Source of the DNA: Acidiphilium rubrum
Lineage (GTDB): Bacteria > Pseudomonadota > Alphaproteobacteria > Acetobacterales > Acetobacteraceae
Length of the DNA: 64,000 nt
Assembly (NCBI RefSeq): GCF_900156265.1
Contig: NZ_FTNE01000005.1
Location: forward strand, 126,658 to 190,657
Direction: 5' to 3'
The position numbers and the translations under genes are program-made. Within the stretch, counting starts at the first letter, position 1; the number at the start of each line of letters is the position of its first letter. Shown piece by piece: positions 17,509 to 26,735 of this stretch. A model generated the notes under the pieces. It saw only the letters and a list, made by a program, of their open reading frames with translations, was not told where the DNA came from and did no database searches.

Positions 17509-18927
17509 ATGGCAAAATCCGCCCCGCAGCGCGCATCCGGCGTCTCCGGCTCCGCCCTGGCCCTGGCAACCCCCGGGCAACTCGCCGACACGCCGATACC
17601 CTTGCTCGAATTCCAGTCACCCACCGCCGCGGTCATCGCAATCCCGGTGCCTGCGATCTCGCGCTACACTGCACTCATCGTCACCGCGATGGTGTTCGCC
17701 CTGATCATCATCGCCTCGACCGTCCGGGTCAGCAAAGTGGTCACCGCCCAGGGCAAGCTGGTCTCTTCCGCACCGACCATCATGCTCCAGCCGTTCGATA
17801 CCTCGATCGTGCAGTCGATCGATGTGCACGAAGGCCAGATCGTCCACAAAGGCGAATTGCTCGCCCGGCTGAACCCGACCTTCGCGCGCGCCAACCTCAC
17901 TGCGCTGCGCGCCCAGGTCGTCGCCCTCTCGGCCCAGCAGGCAAGGCTGGTCGCCGAAGCCACCGGTAAAACCTACGCGCCGGCCCACCCCAACCCCGCC
18001 CAGGCGCTGCAAGCCGCGATTTTCGCGAGCCGCAAGGCCGAGCGCACCTACACGGTGGAAAACTACGACCAGAAAATCGCCGAGCTCCACCTGATCGTGA
18101 CCAAGAGCGTGCAGGAAGCCGGGTTCTTCAAAAAGCAGGTCGGTGTCGCGCAGGATGTCGAGAACATGCGCAACCAGCTGCAGAAAATGCAGGTGGGCAG
18201 CAAGCTCAACTCGCTGCTCGCGTTGAACGACCGCCTGACCGTGTCGAGTTCGCTCTCCAGCGCGATCGCCACGGCATCGGCCGGCGAGCGTGATCTGGCC
18301 GCCCAGCGCGCCGAACGCGACGCGTATGAGAAAAAATGGTCGGCCGCCGTCTCCGAAGATCTCGCCGAGACCACGAGCAAGTTGGTCACGGCGCAGCAGG
18401 ATCTGTCCAAGGCGCAGTTGCAGAGCCAGCTGGTCGTGCTGCGCGCCCCGCGTGACGCCATCGTGCTCACGGTCGCGCATGTGTCGGTCGGCTCGGTGCT
18501 GCAATCGGGTGAGAAATTCATCTCGCTGGTCCCGGTCGATGCGCCGCTCACGGTCGAGGCCGATATCAGCGGCACCGAATCGGGGTATGTCCATATCGGC
18601 GATCCGGTCACGATCAATTTCGACACGTTCGATTTCCTGCGCTACGGCTCGGCCAAGGGCACGCTGAAATCGATCAGCGCCGACAGTTTCAGTCCGGAAC
18701 AAACCCCCGGCGACGGCGGCTCGGCGCTGCCGAACCGGCCGCATTCGCTGTATTATCGCGCCGACATCTCGCTCGACGAGTTGATGCTGCACAACGTGCC
18801 GCCTGGTTTCCGCCTGGTGCCCGGCATGCCGCTGAACGCGAACATCAAGGTAGGACGCCGCACCATCATGTCGTATTTCATCACCAAGATCATGCCGGTC
18901 GCCTACGACAGTATGCGTGAGCCCTGA
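17509..18927 (+). CDS. Type I secretion membrane-fusion protein, HlyD family
   Basis: A 472-residue periplasmic adaptor linking the ABC exporter to an outer-membrane channel. A cytoplasmic N-terminus of about 50 residues leads to one membrane helix (TALIVTAMVFALIIIASTVR). The first lipoyl half-motif follows (LQPFDTSIVQSIDVHEGQIV), then a long coiled-coil hairpin (about 130-300), the second lipoyl half (LRAPRDAIVLTVAHVSVGSV) and a beta-barrel domain. The organisation is that of HlyD/PrtE-type adaptors. It is directly downstream of its ABC partner. Confidence 0.92.
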   Translation: MAKSAPQRASGVSGSALALATPGQLADTPIPLLEFQSPTAAVIAIPVPAISRYTALIVTAMVFALIIIASTVRVSKVVTAQGKLVSSAPTIMLQPFDTSIVQSIDVHEGQIVHKGELLARLNPTFARANLTALRAQVVALSAQQARLVAEATGKTYAPAHPNPAQALQAAIFASRKAERTYTVENYDQKIAELHLIVTKSVQEAGFFKKQVGVAQDVENMRNQLQKMQVGSKLNSLLALNDRLTVSSSLSSAIATASAGERDLAAQRAERDAYEKKWSAAVSEDLAETTSKLVTAQQDLSKAQLQSQLVVLRAPRDAIVLTVAHVSVGSVLQSGEKFISLVPVDAPLTVEADISGTESGYVHIGDPVTINFDTFDFLRYGSAKGTLKSISADSFSPEQTPGDGGSALPNRPHSLYYRADISLDELMLHNVPPGFRLVPGMPLNANIKVGRRTIMSYFITKIMPVAYDSMREP

Positions 18928-18945
18928 TCGGCGGGTACACCGATC

Positions 18946-20730
18946 ATGCTGAACGCGATCGATAAACTCGCTGCACTTTCACCAAGGCGTGCCTTCAAGC
19001 GGGCCGGGGAGCTGGCCGGCGAGCAGCAATGGCAGCGCGCGGCGCGGCTCTACAGCATCGCCGCCGAAGCCGGCCTGGCCGAAGCGCAGTTCGCCCTCGG
19101 CGAAGCCTACATCGCCGGGCGCGGCCTGTCACAGAACCCGCGCGAGGCCGCCCGCTGGTTTCTGCGCGCCGCGGAAGCCGGCCATGTCGAAAGCCAGTGC
19201 CGGCTCGCCGGCATGTTCATCCACGGGCTGAAGGCGCCGTCGCCCGATCAGGCGGCCTCGCTGTTCGGCGAACACACCCAACCCACCGAAACCGCGAATG
19301 CGGCCGATTTCCCCTCGGCGCTGCTCTGGGCGCGCCGCGCGACGGAGGCCGGCTCCGCCGATGGCGAGGCGCTGCTCGGCTATATCCTGTCGAACGGGCC
19401 GGACGATATCCGCGATCCGGCGGCGGCCGAACTCTATTACCGCCGCTCGGCGGCGCAACACTGGCCGCAGGGCCATCTCGGCCTCGGCATGATCCTGATG
19501 CGCCAGGCCGATACCGCCGAAAAAACCGTCGCCGCGATGCGCGAGTTCGAGGAGGCGGTGAAGGCCGATCTGCCGACCGCGCATTATCTGCTCGGCGTCA
19601 TCCACGAGCAGGCGGTCGGCGTCCTACCCGACCCGGCGCGCGCTTTGACCCATTATCGCAAGGCCGCGATCCACGGCATCCGCAACGCCCAGGCCAAGCT
19701 CGGTGCCATGCTGCTGGCCGGCCACGGCTGCGCGCCGGACCCGATCGAGGGTGAATCCTGGCTGCGCCGCGCCGCCATCGCGGGCGATCCGGAAGCGGCC
19801 GCGCTGGTGGCCGATCTGTATGCCCGCGGCGGTGCCCTGCCGCCCAATTATGCCGAAGCCGCGCTCTGGTTCCGCGTCGCCGCCGAAGCCGGGCACCGCG
19901 TCGCGGCGCGCGCCCTGGGCATGCTCTACCTCACCGGCGCCGGCGTCGCGCGCGACCCTGAGGAAGCCGCCCGCTGGCTCGCCCGCGCCGCCCAGCAGGG
20001 CGACATCGTCGCCGGCGCCGATCTCGGCAATCTGATGCTCCGCGGCGATATCCGGCAATCCTCGGTCGATGGCCTGCCGATCCATGAATGGTTCGAAAAA
20101 GCCGCCGAATCAGGCGATCTGATCGGCGCGTTCAACTACGGCGTCTGTTTGGCCGAGGGCGTCGGCGTCAAGCGTGACGACGCCCGCGCCGCCATCTGGC
20201 TCCGGCGCGCCGCCGAGGGCGTGGTCAACGCCCAATACTGGTACGGTCGTCTCCTGTTCGAGGGTCGCGGCATCCCGGCCGATCCGGTCGAGGCGCACCG
20301 CTGGATCGCCCGCGCCGCGGAAACCGGCATGGTCGAGGCGCTGGCTCTGCTCGCCGAAATGAAGCTGCACGGTCACGGCTGCCCGCGCGATCACGCCGGC
20401 GCGCGCGACATGTTCCTCCGCGTCGCCGCCAACGGCCATGCCGGTGCGATGTTCGCGCTCGGTGCGCTCTACGGCGGCGGCCACGATATCCCGACCGACC
20501 GGATCGAGGCGCAGGCCTGGTTCGCCAAGGCGGCGGCGCTGAACCACCCGGTCGCGCAACTCATGCTCGGGCGCTACCTGCGCAAGGGGTTGGCCGGCCC
20601 GCCGGACCCGGTGCAGGCGGCGCGCTGGCTCAACCGCGCCCTCGCGCAGGGTATCGACGAGGCACGGATCGACCTCGCCGAGCTCGCCTTGCCGGACGCG
20701 CCACAGCCGCGCCAAGCCGCCGGGGATTGA
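18946..20730 (+). CDS. Sel1-repeat protein of the type I secretion/glycosyltransferase cluster
   Basis: A 594-residue protein made almost entirely of Sel1-like helical repeats of 34-38 residues, about a dozen units with the pattern A-x-x-LG-x-x-Y-x-x-G-x-G-V-x-x-D-x-x-x-A-x-x-W-x-x-xAA. No signal peptide or membrane segment is visible, so it is probably cytosolic. Sel1 proteins act as scaffolds. Its position between HlyD and a large glycosyltransferase (TTG start overlapping its stop) suggests it couples glycosylation and secretion of the unknown substrate; that is inference. Confidence 0.85.
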   Translation: MLNAIDKLAALSPRRAFKRAGELAGEQQWQRAARLYSIAAEAGLAEAQFALGEAYIAGRGLSQNPREAARWFLRAAEAGHVESQCRLAGMFIHGLKAPSPDQAASLFGEHTQPTETANAADFPSALLWARRATEAGSADGEALLGYILSNGPDDIRDPAAAELYYRRSAAQHWPQGHLGLGMILMRQADTAEKTVAAMREFEEAVKADLPTAHYLLGVIHEQAVGVLPDPARALTHYRKAAIHGIRNAQAKLGAMLLAGHGCAPDPIEGESWLRRAAIAGDPEAAALVADLYARGGALPPNYAEAALWFRVAAEAGHRVAARALGMLYLTGAGVARDPEEAARWLARAAQQGDIVAGADLGNLMLRGDIRQSSVDGLPIHEWFEKAAESGDLIGAFNYGVCLAEGVGVKRDDARAAIWLRRAAEGVVNAQYWYGRLLFEGRGIPADPVEAHRWIARAAETGMVEALALLAEMKLHGHGCPRDHAGARDMFLRVAANGHAGAMFALGALYGGGHDIPTDRIEAQAWFAKAAALNHPVAQLMLGRYLRKGLAGPPDPVQAARWLNRALAQGIDEARIDLAELALPDAPQPRQAAGD

Positions 20731-23654
20731 CCACGGCCGACCCCGATGCCGTCCGGCAGCGTCGCCACGCCGAGGCTGCGGATGCCTGGGCGCGCGGCCG
20801 CGACGCGCTCGATGCCGGCGATCTGGCAACCGCCTTGTTCTGGCTCGAACGCGTCGGCCGCATCGCGCCGCAGGACCCGCGCCCCGCCTTCGAACGCGCG
20901 CTGATCCTTGCCGCCACACAAGACCCCGCGGCCGAGCCCGCGCTCCACGCCATCGCCACCGCGCATGATCTGGCCGGCGCCTGGCTCGCCCTGGCGCGGG
21001 TGCGCTGGCGGGCGCGCGATCAGCCGGGTGCCGCGACCGCGCTGGCCACGCTGTTCCAGCGCCATGAACTACCTGACGATCCCGATCTCGCCGCCTTCGC
21101 CGCTGCCGTGGCCGAGGCCGCCGGTGCGCCCGGCTGGTGCGCGATCGCCGACGGCGCGCTGGCACTCCACGCCGCCACCCCGACCATCCGGGCCGATGGC
21201 GTGGAGTGCGCTGCCTTGCCGCGCAAGCTCGCCGGTATCGCAACCTTGCAGATCGAGGCCGCCGGGATTCCCCTGCTCGGCAGCCCGCTCGACCTCGCCA
21301 CGCTGCGCCGCACCGGCGGCATCGCCCATGCCGAGCGCGGCGGCATCACCGGCTGGGTCACCCACCCGGCCGCGCCCGACCGTGCCCCGAAACTGGAATT
21401 GATCGACCGGCACGGCACGTCGCGCGCCATCCATCCGCGCCGCCGCCTGCCGCCGGATGCACCGGCGTGGTTCCTGCCGCGCCACGCGTTCCGCATCGGC
21501 GCCAAGGCGTTGCAGGGCCTGCAACCGCCGTTCCGGATCGTCAAGCCCGATGGCACGCTGCTGCACGGCACCCCGCTCGATCCGGCGATGCTGACCGATC
21601 TGGCGCCGTTCCGCGCGCGTAGCCGCCCCCGCACGAAGCCCGCCACCGCCGGTCTCTGCGCGGTGATGCCGGTCTATCGCAACGCCGCCGCCACGCTCGC
21701 CGCACTACGATCGCTCTACGCGGCGCTCGGCCCGAAGCGTGTCGGCACCGTGCCGATCGTGGTGGTCGACGATGCCAGCCCCGAGCCCGATCTGGTCCGC
21801 ATGATCGATGCCGAACACCAGGCCGGCCGCATCCATCTGCGCCGCCATCGCCACAATCGCGGATTCCCCGGTGCGGCCAACGCCGGCATCAGCGCCGCGC
21901 GCCGCCTGCTGCCGGGCTGCGACATCCTGCTGCTGAACGCGGATATCCTGATCCCGCCCGGCGCACCGGAGCGCTTGCAGGCAGCACTTTACGCCAGCGA
22001 TGCCACCGCGAGCGCCACGCCGCTATCGAACGAAGCGACCATCCTGAGCTATCCCGCGCCGCAGGGCGGCAATCCACCGCCCGACCTCGCGGCAACCACC
22101 AGGCTCGACCGGTTGGCCCGCCGCGCCAATCCGGCCGGCATCGTCGAGATCCCGACCGCGATCGGCTTCTGCATGGCGATCCGCCACGATGCACTGGATG
22201 CCACCGGCCGGTTCGATCAGCGCCTGTTCGCGCAAGGCTATGGCGAGGAGAACGACTGGTGCCGCCGCGCGGCGGCACTTGGGTTCCGCCATGTCGGCGT
22301 CCCAGGCGTCTACGTCGCGCATCATGCGAACACGTCGTTCGGCGCCGCGGCATCCTCGCTCTGCGCGCGCAATCTCCCGATCCTTGAACGCCGCCACCCC
22401 GGCTATCACGCGCTGATCGCCGCCCATCACGCCGATGATCCGCTGCAACCCGCGCGCTTTCGGCTCGATCGCGCGCGGTTTCAATCAGCCACCAGCAGCA
22501 CCGGCGCGGTCGTACTGGTCTCGCACGACCACGGCGGCGGCATCGCCCGGGTCATCGCGGCGCGGATGGCATCGCTGCGCGCCGCCGGCCTGCGCCCGAT
22601 CCTGATCCAGCCCGATTTCAGCGATCCGGCCAGCCGCGCCAGCTTCATCGGCACCGCAAGGCTGACCGACGATGCGCCGCAGGACTACCCGAACCTATGC
22701 TACGCGATGCCCGACCGGTTCGCCGCCCTGGTCGCGCTGTTGCGCCGCGAAACCGTGCGCCATGTCGAGTTCCACCACACGCTCGGCCACCACCCGATCA
22801 TCCGCGATCTGGCCACGGCGCTCGATGTGCCGGCCGAGCACATCATCCACGACTACGCCAGTTTCTGTAAGCGGGTGAACCTGATCGGCCCGGCCCGGCG
22901 CTACTGCGGCGAGCCGGATGCGGCGGGGTGCGATGCCTGCATCGCCGCCGCCGGCAGCGAACTGACCGACCCGATCAGCCCCGCCGCCCTGATCACCCGC
23001 TCGCGCGCCGAGTTCCGCGCCGCGCGCCGGATCAGCGTGCCCTCGGCCGATGTCCAGGCGCGGCTGCAACGGCATTTCCCCGGCATCAAACCCACGATCA
23101 CGCCCTGGGAAGACGATGCCGCGCCGTTCGCCCTGCGCGCCCCGCCGCCAGCCGGCGCGCGGCTGATTGCGGTGGTCGGCGGCATCGGCCCGGCCAAAGG
23201 GTTTGATGTGCTGCTCGATTGCGCGCGCGATGCCGCTTCGAACAACCTGCCGCTGCGCTTCGTGCTGATCGGCACCAGCGAGGATGATGCCGCGCTGATC
23301 GCAACCGGGCGCGTCCTGATCACCGGCGCCTATCAGGAAGGCGAGGCGGCCGGGCTGATCGCGCGGTCCGGCGCGCAGCTCGGTTTCCTGCCCTCGATCT
23401 GGCCCGAGACCTGGTGCTTCGCGCTGAGCGAGGCGTGGCGCGGCGGCTTATACGTCGTCGGGTTCGACCTCGGTGCCCCGGCGGCGCGCATCAAAGCCAC
23501 AGGGCGCGGATTTCTGCTGCCGCTCGGCCTGCCGACCGCACGGATCAACCAGACCCTGCTTGCGTGGCGGCCAAATTTAGGCAATCTCAATAATCGTATA
23601 CAACCTCTGATGAGTTCCGCCCCCGCTCCCACCGACGCCAACCCGCCACCCTAA
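20727..23654 (+). CDS. Large multidomain glycosyltransferase (GT2 plus GT4-like)
   Basis: A 975-residue protein in three parts. Residues about 1-135 are Ala-rich helical repeats of TPR type. After a linker, a GT2 domain (about 305-570) has CAVMPVYRNAAATLAALRSL, VVVDDASPEPD, LLNADIL and YGEENDWCRRAA. A C-terminal GT4-like domain (about 590-950) has VVLVSHDHGGGIARVI, VVGGIGPAKGFDVLL and PSIWPETWCFALSEAWR. The fusion suggests consecutive sugar additions to one acceptor. The start appears to be TTG 20727, overlapping the Sel1 stop as TTGA, with no better start nearby. Probably cytosolic. Confidence 0.82.
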   Translation: MTTADPDAVRQRRHAEAADAWARGRDALDAGDLATALFWLERVGRIAPQDPRPAFERALILAATQDPAAEPALHAIATAHDLAGAWLALARVRWRARDQPGAATALATLFQRHELPDDPDLAAFAAAVAEAAGAPGWCAIADGALALHAATPTIRADGVECAALPRKLAGIATLQIEAAGIPLLGSPLDLATLRRTGGIAHAERGGITGWVTHPAAPDRAPKLELIDRHGTSRAIHPRRRLPPDAPAWFLPRHAFRIGAKALQGLQPPFRIVKPDGTLLHGTPLDPAMLTDLAPFRARSRPRTKPATAGLCAVMPVYRNAAATLAALRSLYAALGPKRVGTVPIVVVDDASPEPDLVRMIDAEHQAGRIHLRRHRHNRGFPGAANAGISAARRLLPGCDILLLNADILIPPGAPERLQAALYASDATASATPLSNEATILSYPAPQGGNPPPDLAATTRLDRLARRANPAGIVEIPTAIGFCMAIRHDALDATGRFDQRLFAQGYGEENDWCRRAAALGFRHVGVPGVYVAHHANTSFGAAASSLCARNLPILERRHPGYHALIAAHHADDPLQPARFRLDRARFQSATSSTGAVVLVSHDHGGGIARVIAARMASLRAAGLRPILIQPDFSDPASRASFIGTARLTDDAPQDYPNLCYAMPDRFAALVALLRRETVRHVEFHHTLGHHPIIRDLATALDVPAEHIIHDYASFCKRVNLIGPARRYCGEPDAAGCDACIAAAGSELTDPISPAALITRSRAEFRAARRISVPSADVQARLQRHFPGIKPTITPWEDDAAPFALRAPPPAGARLIAVVGGIGPAKGFDVLLDCARDAASNNLPLRFVLIGTSEDDAALIATGRVLITGAYQEGEAAGLIARSGAQLGFLPSIWPETWCFALSEAWRGGLYVVGFDLGAPAARIKATGRGFLLPLGLPTARINQTLLAWRPNLGNLNNRIQPLMSSAPAPTDANPPP

Positions 23655-23667
23655 CGGAGACGCCTTG

Positions 23668-24528
23668 ATGTCCAAAGCCGCCGCCAAGTCTGCACCCCAG
23701 GCTGGAACTGCCCCTGCGCCCGCACCGGAATTGCAGGCCGGCTCGATCCAGGAGCTGAAAGTCTCGGGTCACTTAATGACGCTGGACACCGGCTTGTTCT
23801 GCATCATCAACGAGGCGAATGCCGGCGCGGCGCTCGATCAGGGCCTGCCGGGCGTGCGGATTTCGCCGCCGCCGCTGGGCGTCAACGGTGTCGAGATCAC
23901 CGGTTTCCGCGCGGATGGCTGGCTGACCGGCCAGGGCGATGCGGCGCTGGTGCGCGTCGCCAAGGGGCCGGCGCAGGTGCTCGTCACGGTCTATCAGGTC
24001 GCCGGCCGCGCCGATGCCGCGCCGCGTTTGCAGGTGATGCGCCTCGCCCAGGGCATGGCCGCCCCGGCCGCGCCCGCCGTGACCGAACCGGTCGCGATGG
24101 ACGTGCTCGCCCATATCCAGACGCGCGGCGACGTCGGCTCGAAATTCGGCGACTGGCTGGGTGAAGCGGGCTCGGGCAACTGGATCGAAGGCATCGCGAT
24201 CGCGGCACCCGCGGGCATCGCGCCGGAGGATTTGTCGTATCAGGCGGTCCTCGGTCGCGGCTGGCTGTCCCCCTGGGTCGCCGCCGGCGATTATTGCGGC
24301 AGCCGCGGCATGGCGCTGCCGCTGCTCGGGCTGCGGGTGCGGTTGGAGGGCAAGGCCGCCGAGGCGTTCGAATTGTCCTGCGAGGCGAGCTTCGTCGATG
24401 GGTCGAAGGCCGGGCCGGTCGCCAGCGATGAAACCTGCGAGGCGGACAGTCTGGCAGCGCTCGAAGCCGTTCGCCTGACCCTTGTGCCCCGCGCCAAAAT
24501 CAAGGCGGTCGCGCGCGGCCGACGCTGA
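23668..24528 (+). CDS. ChW (hydrophobic-W)-repeat-like protein
   Basis: A 287-residue protein without a firm family match by eye. The last 110 residues look like two degenerate ChW repeats: LSYQAVLGRGWLSPWVAAGD followed by a Gly-rich turn and LLGLRVRLEG, then FELSCEASFVDGSKAG followed by LAALEAVRLTL. The middle (about 35-125) is beta-rich and the N-terminus is Ala/Pro-rich and disordered. ATG 23668 has GGAGA 7 bases ahead. Its place between two glycosyltransferases suggests a carbohydrate-recognition or surface role. No signal peptide is seen. Confidence 0.6.
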   Translation: MSKAAAKSAPQAGTAPAPAPELQAGSIQELKVSGHLMTLDTGLFCIINEANAGAALDQGLPGVRISPPPLGVNGVEITGFRADGWLTGQGDAALVRVAKGPAQVLVTVYQVAGRADAAPRLQVMRLAQGMAAPAAPAVTEPVAMDVLAHIQTRGDVGSKFGDWLGEAGSGNWIEGIAIAAPAGIAPEDLSYQAVLGRGWLSPWVAAGDYCGSRGMALPLLGLRVRLEGKAAEAFELSCEASFVDGSKAGPVASDETCEADSLAALEAVRLTLVPRAKIKAVARGRR

Positions 24529-24538
24529 GCGGCGCGCC

Positions 24539-25894
24539 GTGAAATTCCTGTTCGTTCACCAGAACTTCCCCGGCCAGTACCTGCACATCGTCCGCGATCT
24601 GCTGGCCGAGGGTGGTCATGAAATCGTGTTCATGACCGAACCGAACCGCAACCACATGGCCGGGGTCCGCAAGGTCACCTACGCCCGCCCGCCTGCAACC
24701 CACGCGGCGGTGCACCCGAGTGCTCGCGAATTCGACGTCGCGATGCGCCGCGCCGAGGCTGGCTACGCCGGTGCCAAGCAGATCAAGGCGCTGGGATTCG
24801 TGCCAGACATCATCATCGGCCATCATGGCTGGGGCGAATTGCTCAATCTGGTCGATGTCTTTCCGGGCGTGCCGATCCTCGGCTATTTCGAATTCTATTA
24901 CCGGCTCGATGGCACGGATGTGAATTTCGACCCGGAATTCATCATGCCGGAAGCCCAGTTCGGCGCGGTGCGGGCGAAAAACGGCGTCAACCATCTGGCC
25001 ATCGCGCTCGAACAATACGGCCAGACCCCCACCGCCTGGCAATGGCAGACCTACCCCGCCTGGGCGCGCGACCGCATCACGGTGCTGCGCGAGGGCGTCG
25101 ATCTCGACATCTGCAAGCCCGATCCTGCGCTGCGCAAACAGAAACTCTCGATCGGCCCGCTGACCGTCGGGCCGAAACAGCGGCTGATCACCTACGTCGC
25201 CCGCAACCTCGAACCCTATCGCGGCTTTCACACCATGATGCGCGCGCTGCCCGCGATCCTGCAGGCGCGCAAGGACGTCGTGGTCTCGGTGGTCGGCGGC
25301 GATGAGGTCAGCTACGGCGCTGCGCCCGTCAGCGGCACCTGGCGATCGGAACTGCTGGCCGAGGTCGGCGACCGGCTCGATCTGTCGCGCGTGCATTTCA
25401 TGGGCCGCGTGACGTATGAAGATCACGTGAAACTTTTGCAGCGCTCGGACAGCCACATCTACTTCTCCTACCCGTTCGTCGCCTCGTGGAGCCTGCGCGA
25501 GGCGCTGGCGGTCGGCGCGCCGGTCATCGGGTCGGATACCGCAACCGTCACCGAATTCGTGCACGACGGCGCAACCGGTCTCGTGACCCCCTCGCTCGAT
25601 CACGCGGCCCTCGCCGATACCACGCTGCGCATGCTCGAAGATCGCGCCCTGGCCGCAAAACTCTCGGCCGGCGCACGCGACTACGCGACGGAAAACCTCG
25701 ATATGAAGCGCTACCTGCGCGCATTCCGCGCCGAAATCGAACGCATCGTCGGCAAAAAAATGGTGGCCGAAATCCACCCGCCACGCCGCACCGCCAAGGA
25801 CGCAGCCAAAACCAAGACCGCCAAGGCCCCGAAACCCAAAGCAGTGCAGCCGCCGCCACCGCCGGCCCGTAAACGCCGGGTCGTCGCGGCGTGA
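24539..25894 (+). CDS. Glycosyltransferase family 4 with basic C-terminal tail
   Basis: A 451-residue GT-B enzyme. It starts [20 protein letters not shown], a pattern of GT4 enzymes in exopolysaccharide or surface glycan clusters. The C-terminal half has [20 protein letters not shown] (about 218-237), the [16 protein letters not shown] strand and [18 protein letters not shown] (about 318-335, donor-binding Glu). A Lys/Ala/Pro-rich tail of about 45 residues follows the fold. The GTG start at 24539 is fixed by the conserved N-terminus. The stop overlaps upp. Confidence 0.88.
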   Translation: MKFLFVHQNFPGQYLHIVRDLLAEGGHEIVFMTEPNRNHMAGVRKVTYARPPATHAAVHPSAREFDVAMRRAEAGYAGAKQIKALGFVPDIIIGHHGWGELLNLVDVFPGVPILGYFEFYYRLDGTDVNFDPEFIMPEAQFGAVRAKNGVNHLAIALEQYGQTPTAWQWQTYPAWARDRITVLREGVDLDICKPDPALRKQKLSIGPLTVGPKQRLITYVARNLEPYRGFHTMMRALPAILQARKDVVVSVVGGDEVSYGAAPVSGTWRSELLAEVGDRLDLSRVHFMGRVTYEDHVKLLQRSDSHIYFSYPFVASWSLREALAVGAPVIGSDTATVTEFVHDGATGLVTPSLDHAALADTTLRMLEDRALAAKLSAGARDYATENLDMKRYLRAFRAEIERIVGKKMVAEIHPPRRTAKDAAKTKTAKAPKPKAVQPPPPPARKRRVVAA

Positions 25895-26553
25895 TGCCGA
25901 CCGGCCAGGGAGAGACCACGACGCCCGCCGGGGTCACCATCGTCGATCATCCGCTCGTCGAACATAAACTCACCCTGCTGCGCAGCCTCGCCACCCCCAC
26001 CGGCGATTTCCGCCGCCTCGCGCGCGAAATCAGCCTGCTGATGGGCTACGAAGTGCTGCGCGACCTGCCGCTCCAACCGGTCGATATCCAGACCCCGATG
26101 GAGCCGATGATCGCGCGCCAGGTCTTGGGCAAGAAACTCTGCTTCATCTCGATCCTGCGCGCCGGCGACGGTATTCTGGGCGGCATGATCGACCTGGTGC
26201 CCTCGGCCCGCATCGGCCACATCGGCCTCTACCGCGACCCGGTCAGCCACGAGCCGATCGAATACTACTTCAAAGTCCCCGAAGACATGGCCGAACGTCT
26301 CACCATCGTGGTCGACCCGATGCTCGCAACCGGCCACTCCGCCGCCGCCGCCATCACCCGCCTGAAACGCGCCGGCGCTGCCGCCATCAAATTCGTCTGC
26401 CTGATCGCCGCCCCCGAGGGCGTCGCCGTGCTGCGCACCGCCCACCCCGACGTGCCGATCTTCACCGCCGCACTCGATCGCGAACTCGACGAACACGCCT
26501 ACATCCGCCCCGGCCTCGGCGACGCCGGGGATCGGCTGTTTGGTACGAAATGA
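25891..26553 (+). CDS. upp: Uracil phosphoribosyltransferase
   Basis: Pyrimidine salvage enzyme making UMP from uracil and PRPP. The 220-residue protein has [18 protein letters not shown], the [19 protein letters not shown] segment, the PRPP loop [16 protein letters not shown] (about 130-145) and the uracil-binding C-terminus [16 protein letters not shown]. Start is GTG 25891 or the adjacent ATG 25894; the glycosyltransferase stop overlaps it. Two strong hairpins follow 17 bases after its stop and probably end the transcript that begins at the secretion genes. Confidence 0.95.
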   Translation: MMPTGQGETTTPAGVTIVDHPLVEHKLTLLRSLATPTGDFRRLAREISLLMGYEVLRDLPLQPVDIQTPMEPMIARQVLGKKLCFISILRAGDGILGGMIDLVPSARIGHIGLYRDPVSHEPIEYYFKVPEDMAERLTIVVDPMLATGHSAAAAITRLKRAGAAAIKFVCLIAAPEGVAVLRTAHPDVPIFTAALDRELDEHAYIRPGLGDAGDRLFGTK

Positions 26554-26570
26554 GGTTGGGGGCAAGAAGG

Positions 26571-26617
26571 CCAGGGGGCTCTGCCCCCTGGACCCCCGTT
26601 AAAGGCGGAGCCTTTAA
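26571..26617. terminator. Two adjacent perfect hairpins after upp (repeat-like)
   Basis: CCAGGGGGC (26571-26579) pairs with GCCCCCTGG (26583-26591) around a 3-base loop. TTAAAGGC (26599-26606) pairs with GCCTTTAA (26610-26617), also with a 3-base loop. An A/T-rich stretch follows. The GC-rich hairpin with its GACCCCC flank resembles a palindromic intergenic sequence found beside many alphaproteobacterial genes (from memory, not searched). It probably serves as a terminator or mRNA 3'-end stabiliser between upp and the agmatinase gene. Confidence 0.7.
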
Positions 26618-26735
26618 AATCCACTAGTTTTAGGCGAGAGGAGGGCTGTGCAGGCCAGATCGGTTGAAACTCCGAGACAGCGCCCCTGGCCTTGCTGTCC
26701 TCAGCCTCACCTCACACCAACCAGGAGACCCCGCC

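Noticed and set aside
15213..17636. 807-codon minus-strand frame opposite the ABC exporter
   Set aside because: Antisense shadow of a gene with complete ABC motifs; low-complexity acidic and His/Gln-rich translation.
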